From Methanospirillum hungatei JF-1 (GTDB lineage: Archaea; Halobacteriota; Methanomicrobia; Methanomicrobiales; Methanospirillaceae): a stretch of 64,000 nt of DNA. A program made the translations under genes and the position numbers. The notes beneath the pieces are model-generated. The model saw nothing but the letters and a program-made list of their open reading frames with translations, searched no databases and was not told the origin of the DNA. Positions 39,646 through 48,013 of the stretch are shown in pieces; the stretch's first letter is position 1, and the number at the start of each line of letters is the position of its first letter. The stretch spans positions 372,001-436,000 of the forward strand of contig NC_007796.1 of the NCBI RefSeq assembly GCF_000013445.1. Reading direction: 5' to 3'.

Positions 39646-40036
39646 ATGGTAATTCTCAATCCCTCCTTTCTTATTGATTTTATCCAGAAAGATAGAGATA
39701 CAATATCACTTCTCAGGGAACTCGAAAGAGATAATGAGATTATCTGTATAACCATTAATTACTAAACTGGAACTTTTCAAGGGAGTATTCTGATTATCAG
39801 ATATTGAGAGAGATAAAAGGGAGGTTGAAGAATTAATCTCGGTCTTAATTTAATTAGATATTGATTCAACGGTACTCGAGAGACATGAGAACTATCATCA
39901 AATCTTAAAAAAGGGTGATTGTATTGGAGATTTTGATGAATTGATTGCATCAATCTGTCTTACCAATAATTATTGTATCATCACTCGTGATTTACATTTT
40001 CGGAAGGTTCCCGGATTGCATGTTCGTTCTTACTAA
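39646..40036 (+). pseudogene. Decayed PIN toxin gene
   Basis: It starts MVILNPSFLIDFIQKDRDTISLLRELE, a VapC N-terminus with Asn where the first catalytic Asp should be, and stops after 39 codons. Later frames carry the matching C-terminus: HQILKKGDCIGDFDELIASICL and NNYCIITRDLHFRKVPGLHV, ending at 40036. The bases just upstream encode LEEIRSRVLREVNF and stop over the ATG, probably the tail of its antitoxin. The pair has been inactivated by several frameshifts. Confidence 0.75.
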
Positions 40037-40130
40037 TCATACATAAAATTAATTTTCTTGCATCATGGGCCTATACCAATTTGTTGTACTATGGAAATTG
40101 AAACTGGTTGTCGTCAATTGAGTCATAAAT

Positions 40131-40138
40131 TTTATATA
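40131..40138 (+). promoter_or_regulatory. TATA box of the histone gene
   Basis: TTTATATA follows CATAAAT, a purine-containing BRE-like run, 33 bases before the ATG at 40171. Archaeal initiation about 25 bases downstream would leave a short leader with GGGGT as ribosome site. Confidence 0.6.
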
Positions 40139-40170
40139 GATCCCAGATAACTTATTTTTGGGGTAGTGTT

Positions 40171-40377
40171 ATGACAGATCTGCCAATTGCAGCAGTTGTC
40201 AGGATTGCGAAATCGAATGGGGCTGAGCGTGTCGGCAGCGATGCAGCGGCGGTATTAGTTGAGAAAGCGGAGAATTATATCGGATACCTTGCAAAGGAAG
40301 CAAATAAGCTTGCCATGCACGCAGGTAGGAAAACGATAAAAGAAGAAGACGTTGAAATGGCTGCAAATAAGGCCTGA
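40171..40377 (+). CDS. Archaeal histone (HMf-like)
   Basis: A 68-residue single histone fold: helix 1 IAAVVRIAKSNGAERVGSDA, long helix 2 AAVLVEKAENYIGYLAKEANKLAMHAG, and helix 3 KEEDVEMAANKA. DNA-contacting residues typical of the family (Arg in ERVGSDA, Lys in RKTIKEED) are present, and there is no tail. It forms dimers and longer stacks that wrap DNA. It stands alone with a strong promoter, as expected for an abundant protein. Confidence 0.96.
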   Translation: MTDLPIAAVVRIAKSNGAERVGSDAAAVLVEKAENYIGYLAKEANKLAMHAGRKTIKEEDVEMAANKA

Positions 40378-40577
40378 ATGGCTTCTTCTTGTTATTTTTC
40401 TCGTGTTTGTTATCATCCTGGTGTGCGCAAATTATTGGTTTCTCTCTGGAAAGTGGGAATAATTGTGTATACCTGTTCGTCAATTACCTGATTTTCAGGT
40501 ATGAATTTGGGTATTGGTGTACATCTGACTGGGTCACGGGATAGATTCTAATATCTGGTATTCCAATGTAATAAGGC

Positions 40578-40662
40578 GCGAGGGTACCAAAGCCTGGCCA
40601 AATGGGCCGGACTTAAGATCCGGTTTCGAAGGAATCCAAGGGTTCAAATCCCTTCCCTCGCA
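40578..40662 (+). tRNA. tRNA-Leu (anticodon TAA)
   Basis: The acceptor stem GCGAGGG/CCCTCGC is closed with discriminator A at 40662. The anticodon stem CCGGA/TCCGG encloses loop CTTAAGA (anticodon TAA). A long variable arm and the T-arm GGGTTCAAATCCC complete a class II leucine tRNA. No intron is seen and CCA is not encoded. Confidence 0.95.
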
Positions 40663-40884
40663 TATAAATTTCATTTTGATCTTCCATTCAGTGTATTTTT
40701 CTCTTGTGTTAAGGCCATTGACATGAGGTTTTTTATGAGTGTCAGATGGGTTCTTTATTTACTTTATTTTTGCTTAATAGCGCATTAATTCAGTCTTTCT
40801 AATTCGTCATTAACCATAGAATATGATAAAGAGGGAATTTCTGACTGATATTGTTTATCAGGAAATTTTCGGTACTGGCCTCCT

Positions 40885-41490
40885 TTAGAACTGAACATGG
40901 TAGTTTAAAAACTCACTCCAATTCCAAAGATGATCAGTAATACTTTCTAACATTGCTGGAGACTTGTGACTACTTTTTACTTCGATAAAATTATGCACAA
41001 ATTGAAAGATATTTAGCGCTGAAATGAATCTATTGAGTTTTTTTGAAAAAGAGGCAGTTTTCCTTCCAAAACGGCTCAATCGTTGTCTGATTTTATTATT
41101 GTAGCCCTCAATGACTGAGGTAGAGATTGCTTTACTATCTGGATTTCCCATAATTTTCTCTCGAATGACATAAACAAGTTTATTCTTCTCTTTTACTTTG
41201 ATCACCTGACCATAATCCAAGCATGGCTCACAATATAATTCAGGTAAACAAATGCTATATTGGACGTTTCCATCAGTAAAAATCGATATTTTGTTTTCTG
41301 GCGTTGGAAGTTCCATTCGGTTAAAAAATCGAACTAACATATCTGCACAAGTATCAATATTTCTTTTTCCAGATTCAAATGCTAAAAATAATCCAGAATC
41401 CCTTTTAAAACAAGTATAGGACCAACAATCACCTAATTCTTCAGAGTCAGTTGTTAGGAGATTCTTGTTTTTTTTTGAACAAACTCCCAA
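40885..41490 (-). CDS. IS1-like transposase, catalytic part (orfB frame)
   Basis: Open for 201 codons, it carries the DDE-type core (FTDGNVQYS and the region around SVIEGYNNKIRQRLSRFGRK). It lies in the -1 frame relative to orfA and overlaps its end at a run of nine A (minus strand) followed by C. A -1 ribosomal slip there would give the fused protein reading WEFVQKKNKNLL, as in bacterial IS1. Its own ATG at 41490 is within orfA and is probably not used. Confidence 0.88.
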   Translation of the reverse strand: MGVCSKKNKNLLTTDSEELGDCWSYTCFKRDSGLFLAFESGKRNIDTCADMLVRFFNRMELPTPENKISIFTDGNVQYSICLPELYCEPCLDYGQVIKVKEKNKLVYVIREKIMGNPDSKAISTSVIEGYNNKIRQRLSRFGRKTASFSKKLNRFISALNIFQFVHNFIEVKSSHKSPAMLESITDHLWNWSEFLNYHVQF

Positions 41491-41870
41491 ATTTCATCCA
41501 TCTCACAATCCCCCGCGGAAATGTCATGAATAAAATAATCGTTGAGTTTTTCAGCATGTTCACCGATTAAGTGATAATATCGAGATATAGTGTCGCGATG
41601 GTGTCCGGTAACTCGAGATACTCCTCGAATTGAAGTTTTTTCAGTCGAGTGTTTCGCAATTATGAGAACAGCAGTTCGTGGTAAACGAGAATCATACAGA
41701 GGAGTATTTTTAGTTTCAATAAAAAAACGTCGACAGTGATGGCAATAGTACTGTTGATTGCCTGCAGAATTATGCCCATTTTTAGTAATATTCTTTCCAT
41801 CTTCAATTTGAAAATAAGTACAATCCGGATTTTGACACGTAATCAATATAGGACCACGTTTTCCAACCAT
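41454..41870 (-). CDS. IS1-like transposase, N-terminal part (orfA)
   Basis: 138 residues. An N-terminal zinc-binding pair (CQNPDC and CHHCRRFF, about 12-45) is followed by a helix-turn-helix (TSIRGVSRVTGHHRDTISRYYHLI). It then reads CEMDEIWEFVQKK, where the first catalytic acid residues begin, and terminates just after the slippery A-run. Alone it would act as an InsA-like repressor; fused to orfB it is the transposase. Confidence 0.9.
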   Translation of the reverse strand: MVGKRGPILITCQNPDCTYFQIEDGKNITKNGHNSAGNQQYYCHHCRRFFIETKNTPLYDSRLPRTAVLIIAKHSTEKTSIRGVSRVTGHHRDTISRYYHLIGEHAEKLNDYFIHDISAGDCEMDEIWEFVQKKTRIS

Positions 41871-42107
41871 GAAAATAATTATATCTAAACTTATATTAAT
41901 TTTTAGTACATAAAATTTAATACTTTATTTGCACTTAGTATTACCAGCTTGCTAACAGGGCACTACCAAATTTTCTCACCTGTATAAGGTTGATGAAAGT
42001 ATGTTGAATCATAAGTAGTCACTTTACTCTCAATGAATAAGAGTGTAAAAAAGGTGATTTGGATGAAAATGGTAATAATTATTTTATAACAAAATCAAGG
42101 CAAATTA

Positions 42108-42755
42108 TTATTTTATAGCGATAAGCTGGTCCTGAACGGTAAATTGTTTCTTCTCTACATATTTATCCGGTTCCATGTTAACAACATAAGATGTTACATC
42201 AAAAACCCCATTTGAGAAACCGGTAATACTAAAGGTGGATTCTGCGAGCGGTTCAGCGACAACATTTGTCCCTCTAATTGTAAAGGTAACTGGGATCTGA
42301 GTTTTCGCTGCAGTTCCATTAATTTCGATATCATAATTTCCTTCAGGCATAGTAGGTTTATCGATCTCATAGTCATACAATCCTGTCGCATCTGCAGTAT
42401 CTAATGCTCCATTATATTTATGTTGATTAACTGAAACATTCAACATACTATTAGGGACTAATCCATTCATATTTATCCGAAGTGTTGGATTCGTGATATC
42501 TAATGGCAAACTAAGGTTATTCAATTTGAAAGAAAAGAATGAGCCAGCTTCAGTTTTAATATTGCCGATAATATCAATTTTAAAAGGATCTCCTGCTTTA
42601 ATGTTACCAATAAAAATTGAAACCTCTTCACCTGGTTTCACGACATCAGGACTTGATACCATCACGGCAGATACCGTTCCGAAATAGAGTATTCCCAAAC
42701 ATATAATGGAGAGGACTCCGATTGACCATTTCAAACCAGCCAGAATTGACATCAT
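42108..42755 (-). CDS. Exported protein of unknown function
   Basis: 215 residues with a signal peptide or anchor (hydrophobic about 10-32, ending TVSAV). The rest is beta-rich with repeated Ig-like strands (VVKPGEEVSIFIGNIKAGDPFKIDIIG; MPEGNYDIEINGTAAKTQIPVTFTI). No membrane anchor is seen at the C-terminus. It resembles beta-sandwich surface proteins of Methanomicrobiales (DUF3821-like style), but I cannot assign a family. It is intact and sits between the IS1-like element and the mosaic region. Confidence 0.7.
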   Translation of the reverse strand: MMSILAGLKWSIGVLSIICLGILYFGTVSAVMVSSPDVVKPGEEVSIFIGNIKAGDPFKIDIIGNIKTEAGSFFSFKLNNLSLPLDITNPTLRINMNGLVPNSMLNVSVNQHKYNGALDTADATGLYDYEIDKPTMPEGNYDIEINGTAAKTQIPVTFTIRGTNVVAEPLAESTFSITGFSNGVFDVTSYVVNMEPDKYVEKKQFTVQDQLIAIK

Positions 42756-42872
42756 ACCATCTTTTACCTTTTATACATTATTAAGATATGGATGATATAA
42801 GGTGGTTCTGGTACACATCACATTGAAGAATTTTCCGACGGTAACTATCCCCATCTGTGATTAAATAATTCA

Positions 42873-43093
42873 ATGAAGGTTGGGAGTTATGGATCTGATT
42901 TTGGAAAAATAAAAGACTTGTCAGCATCGGCAGAACTGTCTGTGTATCAGTATATTCATGCAATTAAATCAATTCGCCCGAAATTAAATAATCTATAGAG
43001 AGAACATTCATTTTAAGATGCTTGTTCTGCATGAGTAGGCTTCCGGGAAACCTGTCAGATGATATCATCCAGGCTAGAGAAGAACGGGTATGA
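42873..43093 (+). pseudogene. Broken antitoxin, copy of 49047-49262
   Basis: It begins ATGAAGGTT like the intact antitoxin at 49047 and shares the CTGTCTGTGTATCAGTATAT core and the GGAAACCTGTCAGATGA end. A small insertion near the start and a TAG in the middle break it. It directly precedes the first VapC-like toxin copy, so the whole antitoxin-toxin pair was duplicated. Confidence 0.75.
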
Positions 43094-43556
43094 ATCTGTT
43101 TTTGATCCCTCTGCCCTCGTAAAGATCTTCCATAATGAGAAAGGGTCAGAGAGAACTCGTGAATTAATTTTAAATGCACAAAATAATCTCTATATACTGG
43201 ATATTGCGCAAATTGAATATTATAGTGCAATATTTCGACGATATCGTAATCATGAGTTGTCAAAAAAATCATTGAATATCGCTATATCTGGATTTGAAAA
43301 AGAAATATCTCATTATTATATTGAGCCGACAACACCGCTGGTGATTAAAGAAGCCCAAAACCTCATATTTTCATATGGAGAAAAATCTGACCTTCGAACC
43401 CTTGATTCAATTCATCTGGCAGCATTTTCATTAATTTCAAGTGAAGATTGGATCTTTGTTTGTTGTGACTCTATACTGTCATGTGTTGCAGAAGAAAGTC
43501 AATTTACCGTTTTAAATCCAATACAACAAGAAAATATAGGTTTTAACCATGAGTGA
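43059..43556 (+). CDS. VapC-like PIN toxin, degenerating copy
   Basis: 165 codons, closely similar to the toxin at 49249-49692. PIN acids are retained (VFDPSALVKIF, Glu in AQIEYYSAIF, and DSIHLAAFSL near the C-terminus). The start codon used by the intact copy (ATG ACC GAG) is changed to AAG here, so translation would need the ATG at 43059, adding a few residues. The C-terminus is longer (SQFTVLNPIQQENIGFNHE) because of a local partial duplication. With its antitoxin broken, an active toxin would be dangerous, so it is probably unexpressed or inactive. Confidence 0.75.
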   Translation: MISSRLEKNGYESVFDPSALVKIFHNEKGSERTRELILNAQNNLYILDIAQIEYYSAIFRRYRNHELSKKSLNIAISGFEKEISHYYIEPTTPLVIKEAQNLIFSYGEKSDLRTLDSIHLAAFSLISSEDWIFVCCDSILSCVAEESQFTVLNPIQQENIGFNHE

Positions 43557-43614
43557 ATATCCATTTACCGTACCGTTTATCTGAATAATCCAGAAAAGTA
43601 TTCCAAATCAATTC

Positions 43615-43974
43615 ATGAAGATCATATCAATCGTCGGTGCCAGGCCAGAGTTTATTAAATGTGCCCCGGTATCCAGGGAGCTTCGAAAAAACCACCGGGA
43701 GGTATTAGTCCATACCGGACAGCATTATGACCCGGAGATGTCTGACATCCTCTTCGAGGAACTTGAGATACCAAAACCTGATTACCACCTCTGGGTTGGT
43801 TCAGGACCACATGGGAAGCAGACCGGTGAATGCCTCGCGAAGATCGAAGAAGTCCTGATCAAGGAGCAGCCGGTTCTTGTCCTAGTGTATGGTGATACCA
43901 ACTCGACTCTGGCCGGAGGGCTGGCTGTAGTAAAATTCAACATTCCGGTTGTCCATCTGGAGACTGACTTCTGA
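43615..43974 (+). pseudogene. wecB fragment 1 (UDP-GlcNAc 2-epimerase N-terminus)
   Basis: 119 codons matching the first third of the intact wecB at 49723: [35 protein letters not shown] and [16 protein letters not shown]. The frame fails at HLETDF, where the intact gene reads HVEAGLRSFDR; short matching DNA continues to about 44000. It is nearly identical to fragment 2 at 47007 and less so to the intact gene. It follows a VapC-like gene exactly as the intact copy does. Confidence 0.85.
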
Positions 43975-44079
43975 TTTTTGACAGGACTACTGGAAGAGGA
44001 GGTATATTTGGTGAGCACTACTCTTATGATACCATCTTACAATACATAAGATAATAAATTATTTAGAACCGGTGAGTTT

Positions 44080-44328
44080 GTGAAAACAATAATTATTCCA
44101 ATCCCAATAACATATCTGCCTGAGGGCTATTACCTTGTAACGAGTGATGTACTCCCTGGATTAATTGCACAAGGTAATAATATTGATGAAACTATTGAGA
44201 TAGCTGAAGATGTGGCACGAAACCTGATTTCCATTGAATTAGAAGAGAACAGAAGAGAGGCCCTCGAAACAGATCCGGAATCAACGTATCTTTTAGATAT
44301 TCATGTCCCAATTCCTGTATCTGTATGA
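44080..44328 (+). CDS. HicB-like antitoxin
   Basis: 82 residues from a GTG start with GGTGAG upstream. Its fold pattern (YLPEGYYLVTSDVLPGLIAQGNNIDETIEIAEDVARNLI) is the degraded RNase-H-like HicB domain. Its stop overlaps the start of a HicA gene by four bases (ATGA). It normally binds and neutralises HicA and may repress the operon. Confidence 0.8.
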   Translation: MKTIIIPIPITYLPEGYYLVTSDVLPGLIAQGNNIDETIEIAEDVARNLISIELEENRREALETDPESTYLLDIHVPIPVSV

Positions 44329-44480
44329 CACGAATACCACGGTATCAATCAAAAGAGGTGGTCCGTAAGGTGATGAAAGTGGGATATATCTTAAAACGAC
44401 ATGGAAAAGGGTCTCATGATATTTATTATACTCCTAACCGGGCTCGCTCTAGACCCCTAGAGGAGAGATATGAAAATTGA
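44325..44480 (+). pseudogene. Truncated HicA toxin
   Basis: 51 codons: MTRIPRYQSKEVVRKVMKVGYILKRHGKGSHDIYYTPNR has the dsRBD-like HicA start and the catalytic His of GSHDIYY. The C-terminal strand and helix of HicA are missing; the last residues (SRPLEERYEN) do not fit, pointing to a frameshift. The intact HicA at 47792-48013 is 73 residues. Probably inactive. Confidence 0.7.
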
Positions 44481-44640
44481 TTTTTCATGTATAATTTAGA
44501 TGAAAGTAGAATCACAAAATAAAACCAATGGGTATCGCAATGATCCCAATGATAAAAACCTGTACATCGTATCATGAAAAAAAGATATCTGTTCAGATTG
44601 GAATAGAGTATTATGGTGAAAGCGGAAGTTTCACAAAATA

Positions 44641-44802
44641 ATTAGATATGTGATAAAATAACCGGATTTTCAGATGGAACAGAAGTCGAAGTCTCAAGAA
44701 ACCCACATAAACCAATTCGGGATTTGTTCCATGGCTGCCTTCAAATTGATGATATTCAGGTTATCGAGGAGATTGCTGAATCGGATGAATTGTCATATTA
44801 TT
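44641..44802 (+). pseudogene. Possible antitoxin remnant
   Basis: An open stretch without a start codon reads KITGFSDGTEVEVSRNPHKPIRDLFHGCLQ and ends IAESDELSYYW. It has the look of an antitoxin C-terminus but I cannot name the family. The rest of 44481-44834 shows no gene. Confidence 0.35.
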
Positions 44803-44990
44803 GGTGATATTCCGGATAATTTCATGTTATTGATATGTCTGATTTTTCCCTGAAATTCACTTCCTTTTCAGGGAAAAGGAGACGAGTATTACTAAAGTTT
44901 TTTGAAAAAAGGTTAAAGGTGCAGGTTACGACAGATCCTAATTGGATACAAAGTAAAAAATACTATGCATTTCTAAATCTTAATTTAAAC

Positions 44991-45185
44991 ATGACTATTA
45001 TTTCTGAACAACAGACAGATTTCAATCTCATTAATTTGAATCGTCTTGCTCATATAATCAAATCACTTGATGAAAAGGAGATTGAGACTTTGGAAATTCT
45101 CCTTGATAATGATTCATTTGAGATCATCCAGCAGTCTTCAAAGGAATATTCTCAACAAAAAGGAATTCCTATTGATCAGTGGTGA
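44991..45185 (+). CDS. Antitoxin of a RelE/ParE-type pair
   Basis: The frame is open from 44835, but ATG 44991 gives a normal 64-residue antitoxin: MTIISEQQTDFNLINLNRLAHIIKSLDEKEIETLEILLDND. Acidic helices are followed by a SSKEYSQQKGIPIDQW tail. Its stop is one base before the toxin ATG. The upstream part of the frame (SDFSLKFTSFSGKRRR) looks like fortuitous open sequence. The family is assigned by position. Confidence 0.65.
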   Translation: MTIISEQQTDFNLINLNRLAHIIKSLDEKEIETLEILLDNDSFEIIQQSSKEYSQQKGIPIDQW

Positions 45186-45186
45186 A

Positions 45187-45477
45187 ATGGAGCCCTATGG
45201 TATCTCGATGGCTCCTTCGGCATTGAAAAATTATAAGAAATTTCCAGAAAAGTTAAGGGAAAAGATTAAATCGGAAGCTCTTCACATTGCTCGTAATCCA
45301 TATATCTATGAGGAACTGTCTGAACCTCTCAAAGGTATCAGATCATACCATTTCACATTTAATTCAACACAATATCGGATAGCATATCAGATTAATGAGT
45401 CTTCAAGGGAGATTGAGATTCTACTGGTAAAAACCAGAGAAAATTTTTATGACAAACTATTTCGAACATTCAGATAA
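45187..45477 (+). CDS. RelE/ParE-superfamily toxin
   Basis: Starting at ATG 45187 (the longer frame from 45067 overlaps the antitoxin) the 96-residue protein reads MEPYGISMAPSALKNYKKFPEKLREKI, then SEPLKGIRSYHFTFNSTQYRIAYQI and LLVKTRENFYDKLFRTFR. These are the RelE beta-sheet and basic C-terminal helix. It would cleave mRNA at the ribosome or inhibit gyrase, depending on subfamily. Its end overlaps the start of a broken wecC (45449), so the toxin directly abuts a glycan-gene fragment. Confidence 0.85.
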   Translation: MEPYGISMAPSALKNYKKFPEKLREKIKSEALHIARNPYIYEELSEPLKGIRSYHFTFNSTQYRIAYQINESSREIEILLVKTRENFYDKLFRTFR

Positions 45478-46239
45478 AAATAAAAAACCACTCACCCCAT
45501 TTACCATCTGCGTTGTCGGTCTTGGCTATATCGGAACTCCCCTGGCTTGAGCCTTTGCAGAGCACCTTCCGACCATGGGCTTTGACATCGACCGGAGGAA
45601 GACTGAGCTGCTCACGGCATCAGGCTCGAATAATCTGGCCACGACTGATCCGAAGGCAATCCGGGAGGCGGATATCATCATGATCTGTGTCCCGACGTCG
45701 GTGATGAAAGCGAAAGATCCGGATCTTGGCCCGGTCATGGGTGCTGCACGAACGGTGGGGCAGAACCTGAAAGAGGGAGCAATCGTTGTTATGGAGTCCA
45801 CGGTCTATCCTGGTGTGACTGAAGAGGTCGTCGTGCCAATCCTTGAGCAGGAGTTCGGGAAGAAATGCGGAGAGGATTTCTTTGTCGGGTACTCCCCGGA
45901 GCGGATCAACCCGAATGACGATGAGCATACTCTGGAGCGAACGACAAAGATCGTATCCGGCATGGATGAAAAGACTACAGATAAGAACTGCCAGGTATAC
46001 GGATTGGTGACGACAGTGTACCGTGCTCCTGTTATCCGGACCGCTGAAGCGGCCAAGTTCATCGAGAATATCCAGCGTGACCTGAACATTGTTCTTGTCA
46101 ACGAGTTATCCCTGATATTCTCCCGCATGGGTCTTGATACGACGGCGGTCCTAGAGGCTGCCGGGACAAAATGGAACTTTCACCCGTACCGGCCGGGACT
46201 TTTCGGCGGGCATTGTATCGCGGTTGTTCTCTGTTCATG
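45449..46239 (+). pseudogene. wecC 5' fragment 1 (UDP-ManNAc dehydrogenase)
   Basis: From ATG 45449 the frame gives the NAD-binding start TICVVGLGYIGTPLA, then a TGA at 45548. After it come [40 protein letters not shown] and [13 protein letters not shown]. The usual linker in the first domain is shortened ([14 protein letters not shown]), indicating an internal deletion. The frame leaves the family right after GGHCI, before the catalytic region is complete. The enzyme would oxidise UDP-ManNAc to the uronate. The UDP-binding C-terminal part lies separately at 47308-47730. Confidence 0.87.
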
Positions 46240-46435
46240 ATTATTGTAAGAAAGTTGAAAGATACAAGAAATTAAATCACTCATCTGGAAATTACCTTTA
46301 TTTTATACGTTTACACATATGATATGTAATCCATTGTGTGAATAGGTGTGTGGATGGCAACAAACCTTGCAGTCGACGATAATCTCATCTCCGAAGCCCT
46401 GGTAATTGGTGGATGTAACACCAAGAAAGCAGCAG
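45866..46435 (+). repeat. 570-bp direct repeat, copy A (wecC end plus vapB start)
   Basis: It aligns without gaps to 48296-48865, a constant offset of 2430 bases, with twelve differences by eye. It covers the end of the wecC fragment, the 115-bp spacer and the first 27 codons of the VapB-like antitoxin. Copy B keeps the more family-like residues (for example RAPDIRT and KVIENIQ), so copy A has drifted. Confidence 0.88.
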
Positions 46436-46554
46436 TTACTGAAGCTCTCATAGAATACATCCAAAGAAGAAAACAGATCCAGATTACATCATTGTTCGGA
46501 ACAATTGATTATGATTCAGATTATGATTATAAGAAAAATAGGTCTAGAACGTGA
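46354..46554 (+). CDS. VapB-like antitoxin
   Basis: 66 residues: [41 protein letters not shown] is a ribbon-helix-helix antitoxin of the VapB type ([13 protein letters not shown] signature). An acidic tail follows ([14 protein letters not shown]) that would block the PIN active site. GGTG lies upstream. It overlaps the VapC gene by four bases (GTGA). It looks intact, unlike its partial copy at 48784. Confidence 0.88.
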   Translation: MATNLAVDDNLISEALVIGGCNTKKAAVTEALIEYIQRRKQIQITSLFGTIDYDSDYDYKKNRSRT

Positions 46555-47198
46555 AAATTCTTGTAGATACATCTGTCTGGTCATTAGCCCTGAGAAGGTC
46601 TGGTGTTAGAACGCCAGAAGAAGCAAATCTCGTTCATTCATTGATTGAACTAATAGATGAAACCCGAATACTGATGATTGGACCAATCAGACAGGAATTA
46701 TTATCTGGAATCTCTTCAAATAAACAATTCGAAGAATTGAAAGAAAAACTCCAGGCTTTTCGAGATCTTCCTCTTATAAGCTCTGATTATGAGAAGGCAG
46801 CAGAGTGCTATAATATTTGTCGTTCTGCAGGGATCCAGGGGTCACACATCGATTTTCTCATCTGTGCACTAGCAGAAAGAGAGAATGCACCCATTTTTAC
46901 GACAGATAATGACTTCTTTCATTATGCAAAACATCTTGATATCACTCTTTTTTCACCAAAAAAAATAAATTCGCAGTTTAACATCCAAAAAAGAGTTACT
47001 TTTTCCATGAAAATCATATCAATCGTCGGTGCCAGGCCAGAGTTTATTAAATGTGCCCCGGTATCCAGGGAGCTTCGAAAAAACCACCGGGAGGTATTAG
47101 TCCATACCGGACAGCATTATGACCCGGAGATGTCTGACATCTTCTTCGAGGAACTTGAGATACCAAAACCAGATTACCATCTCGGGGTTGGTTCATGA
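46551..47198 (+). CDS. VapC PIN toxin fused in frame to a wecB fragment
   Basis: The GTG-started frame has a complete PIN domain: [16 protein letters not shown] (Asp6), Glu in [11 protein letters not shown], Asp in [13 protein letters not shown] and Asp in [12 protein letters not shown], about 140 residues. There is no stop after it. The frame runs through [19 protein letters not shown] into [13 protein letters not shown], the wecB start at 47007, and ends at TGA 47198. The 215-residue hybrid may still be an active toxin, since the extension follows the domain. The antitoxin gene overlaps its start. Confidence 0.82.
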   Translation: MKILVDTSVWSLALRRSGVRTPEEANLVHSLIELIDETRILMIGPIRQELLSGISSNKQFEELKEKLQAFRDLPLISSDYEKAAECYNICRSAGIQGSHIDFLICALAERENAPIFTTDNDFFHYAKHLDITLFSPKKINSQFNIQKRVTFSMKIISIVGARPEFIKCAPVSRELRKNHREVLVHTGQHYDPEMSDIFFEELEIPKPDYHLGVGS

Positions 47199-47308
47199 CC
47201 ACATGGGAAGCAGACCGGTGAATGCCTCGCGAAGATCGAAGAAGTCCTGATCAAGGAGCAGCCGGTTCTTGTCCTAGTGTATGGTGATACCAACTCGACT
47301 CTGGCCGG
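47007..47308 (+). pseudogene. wecB fragment 2
   Basis: It begins [20 protein letters not shown] and is nearly identical in DNA to fragment 1 at 43615. A TGA at 47196-47198 (Gly codon in the intact gene) interrupts it. Matching sequence continues to CTGGCCGG near 47308, where it joins wecC 3' sequence at a short shared GCCGGT/GCAGGT-like stretch. About 100 codons of the 356 remain. Confidence 0.87.
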
Positions 47309-47730
47309 TCGATTAATGACTCGATGGCGGGTCATGTGGCACGGATGGCTATCATGGGCCTGAATGATGTCGGAAAGGTGATCCGGGGGTCGAATGTCCT
47401 GATTATGGGGCATCTACAAGGAGGATGTGCCTAACATTCGGGAGTCGCCGGTCTTTGAGATCGTCAGGGAGGGAATTGATAGTGTATACGATTGAAGAGT
47501 ATGGGTATAACCCTCTGCTTTCCGATGAGATGATTGAGCAGTTCGGGGTGAAAGGGTTACCCGGGCTGGACCTGAAGATGGATGCGGTGATAATGGCGGT
47601 GGGTCACCGACAATTCCGGGAGATGGGGTCAGTGAGATTCGTGGTCTGATGAATGACCATCCGGTGCTTGTGGATATAATGGATTGTGGGCCAGGGAGAA
47701 GCGGAAGGGAGAGGGATTTGGTATGGGAAA
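47308..47730 (+). pseudogene. wecC 3' fragment (UDP-binding domain)
   Basis: Across frameshifts it reads [33 protein letters not shown], then TYKEDVPNIRESPVFEIV, EEYGYNPLLSDEMIEQFGVKG and MDAVIMAVGHRQFREM. This is the end of a UDP-ManNAc dehydrogenase. It is the only copy of this part in the window. Its counterpart 5' part is 1.1 kb upstream, separated by a VapBC module and a wecB piece. It is non-functional. Confidence 0.85.
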
Positions 47731-47791
47731 TTTTGAATTAATCTGCATAAACCAAAAATATCTCAACTCAAATATGGAGGGAAAACAAAGA

Positions 47792-48013
47792 TTATAGATA
47801 TTTTGTTATTTGCTCAATGCTCAAATCTGCTTCTTTCATGATCTGATGAATGATACCCGGGCGTAATTCCCTATGCTGGGGGATAACAATTCTGAAGATT
47901 GAACCCTGTTTTTTCATGATGCAATGACTACCGGTTTGTCTTACCGGGGTCCATCCAAATCGGGTTAGAATTTTTACCATTTCGAATCCAGAAATCACTG
48001 GTAGACGTGTCAT
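47792..48013 (-). CDS. HicA-type mRNA interferase
   Basis: 73 residues: [62 protein letters not shown] is a complete HicA with the catalytic His in GSHCIM and the PGIIHQI helix. It is encoded on the minus strand after HicB, overlapping it by four bases. It is an intact pair, unlike the truncated one at 44080-44480. Confidence 0.92.
   Translation of the reverse strand: MTRLPVISGFEMVKILTRFGWTPVRQTGSHCIMKKQGSIFRIVIPQHRELRPGIIHQIMKEADLSIEQITKYL

Larger units (their letters stand above)
40871..41967 (-). mobile_element. IS1-like element, copy 1 (1097 bp, complete)
   Basis: The two ends, GGTACTGGCC and (inverted) GGTAGTGCCC, are imperfect inverted repeats. Exact 8-bp direct repeats AAATTTTC flank it at 40863-40870 and 41968-41975. 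Two overlapping transposase frames read leftwards. It inserted between the tRNA-Leu and an exported-protein gene and breaks no visible gene. Copy 2 begins at 63762 in opposite orientation. Confidence 0.9.
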
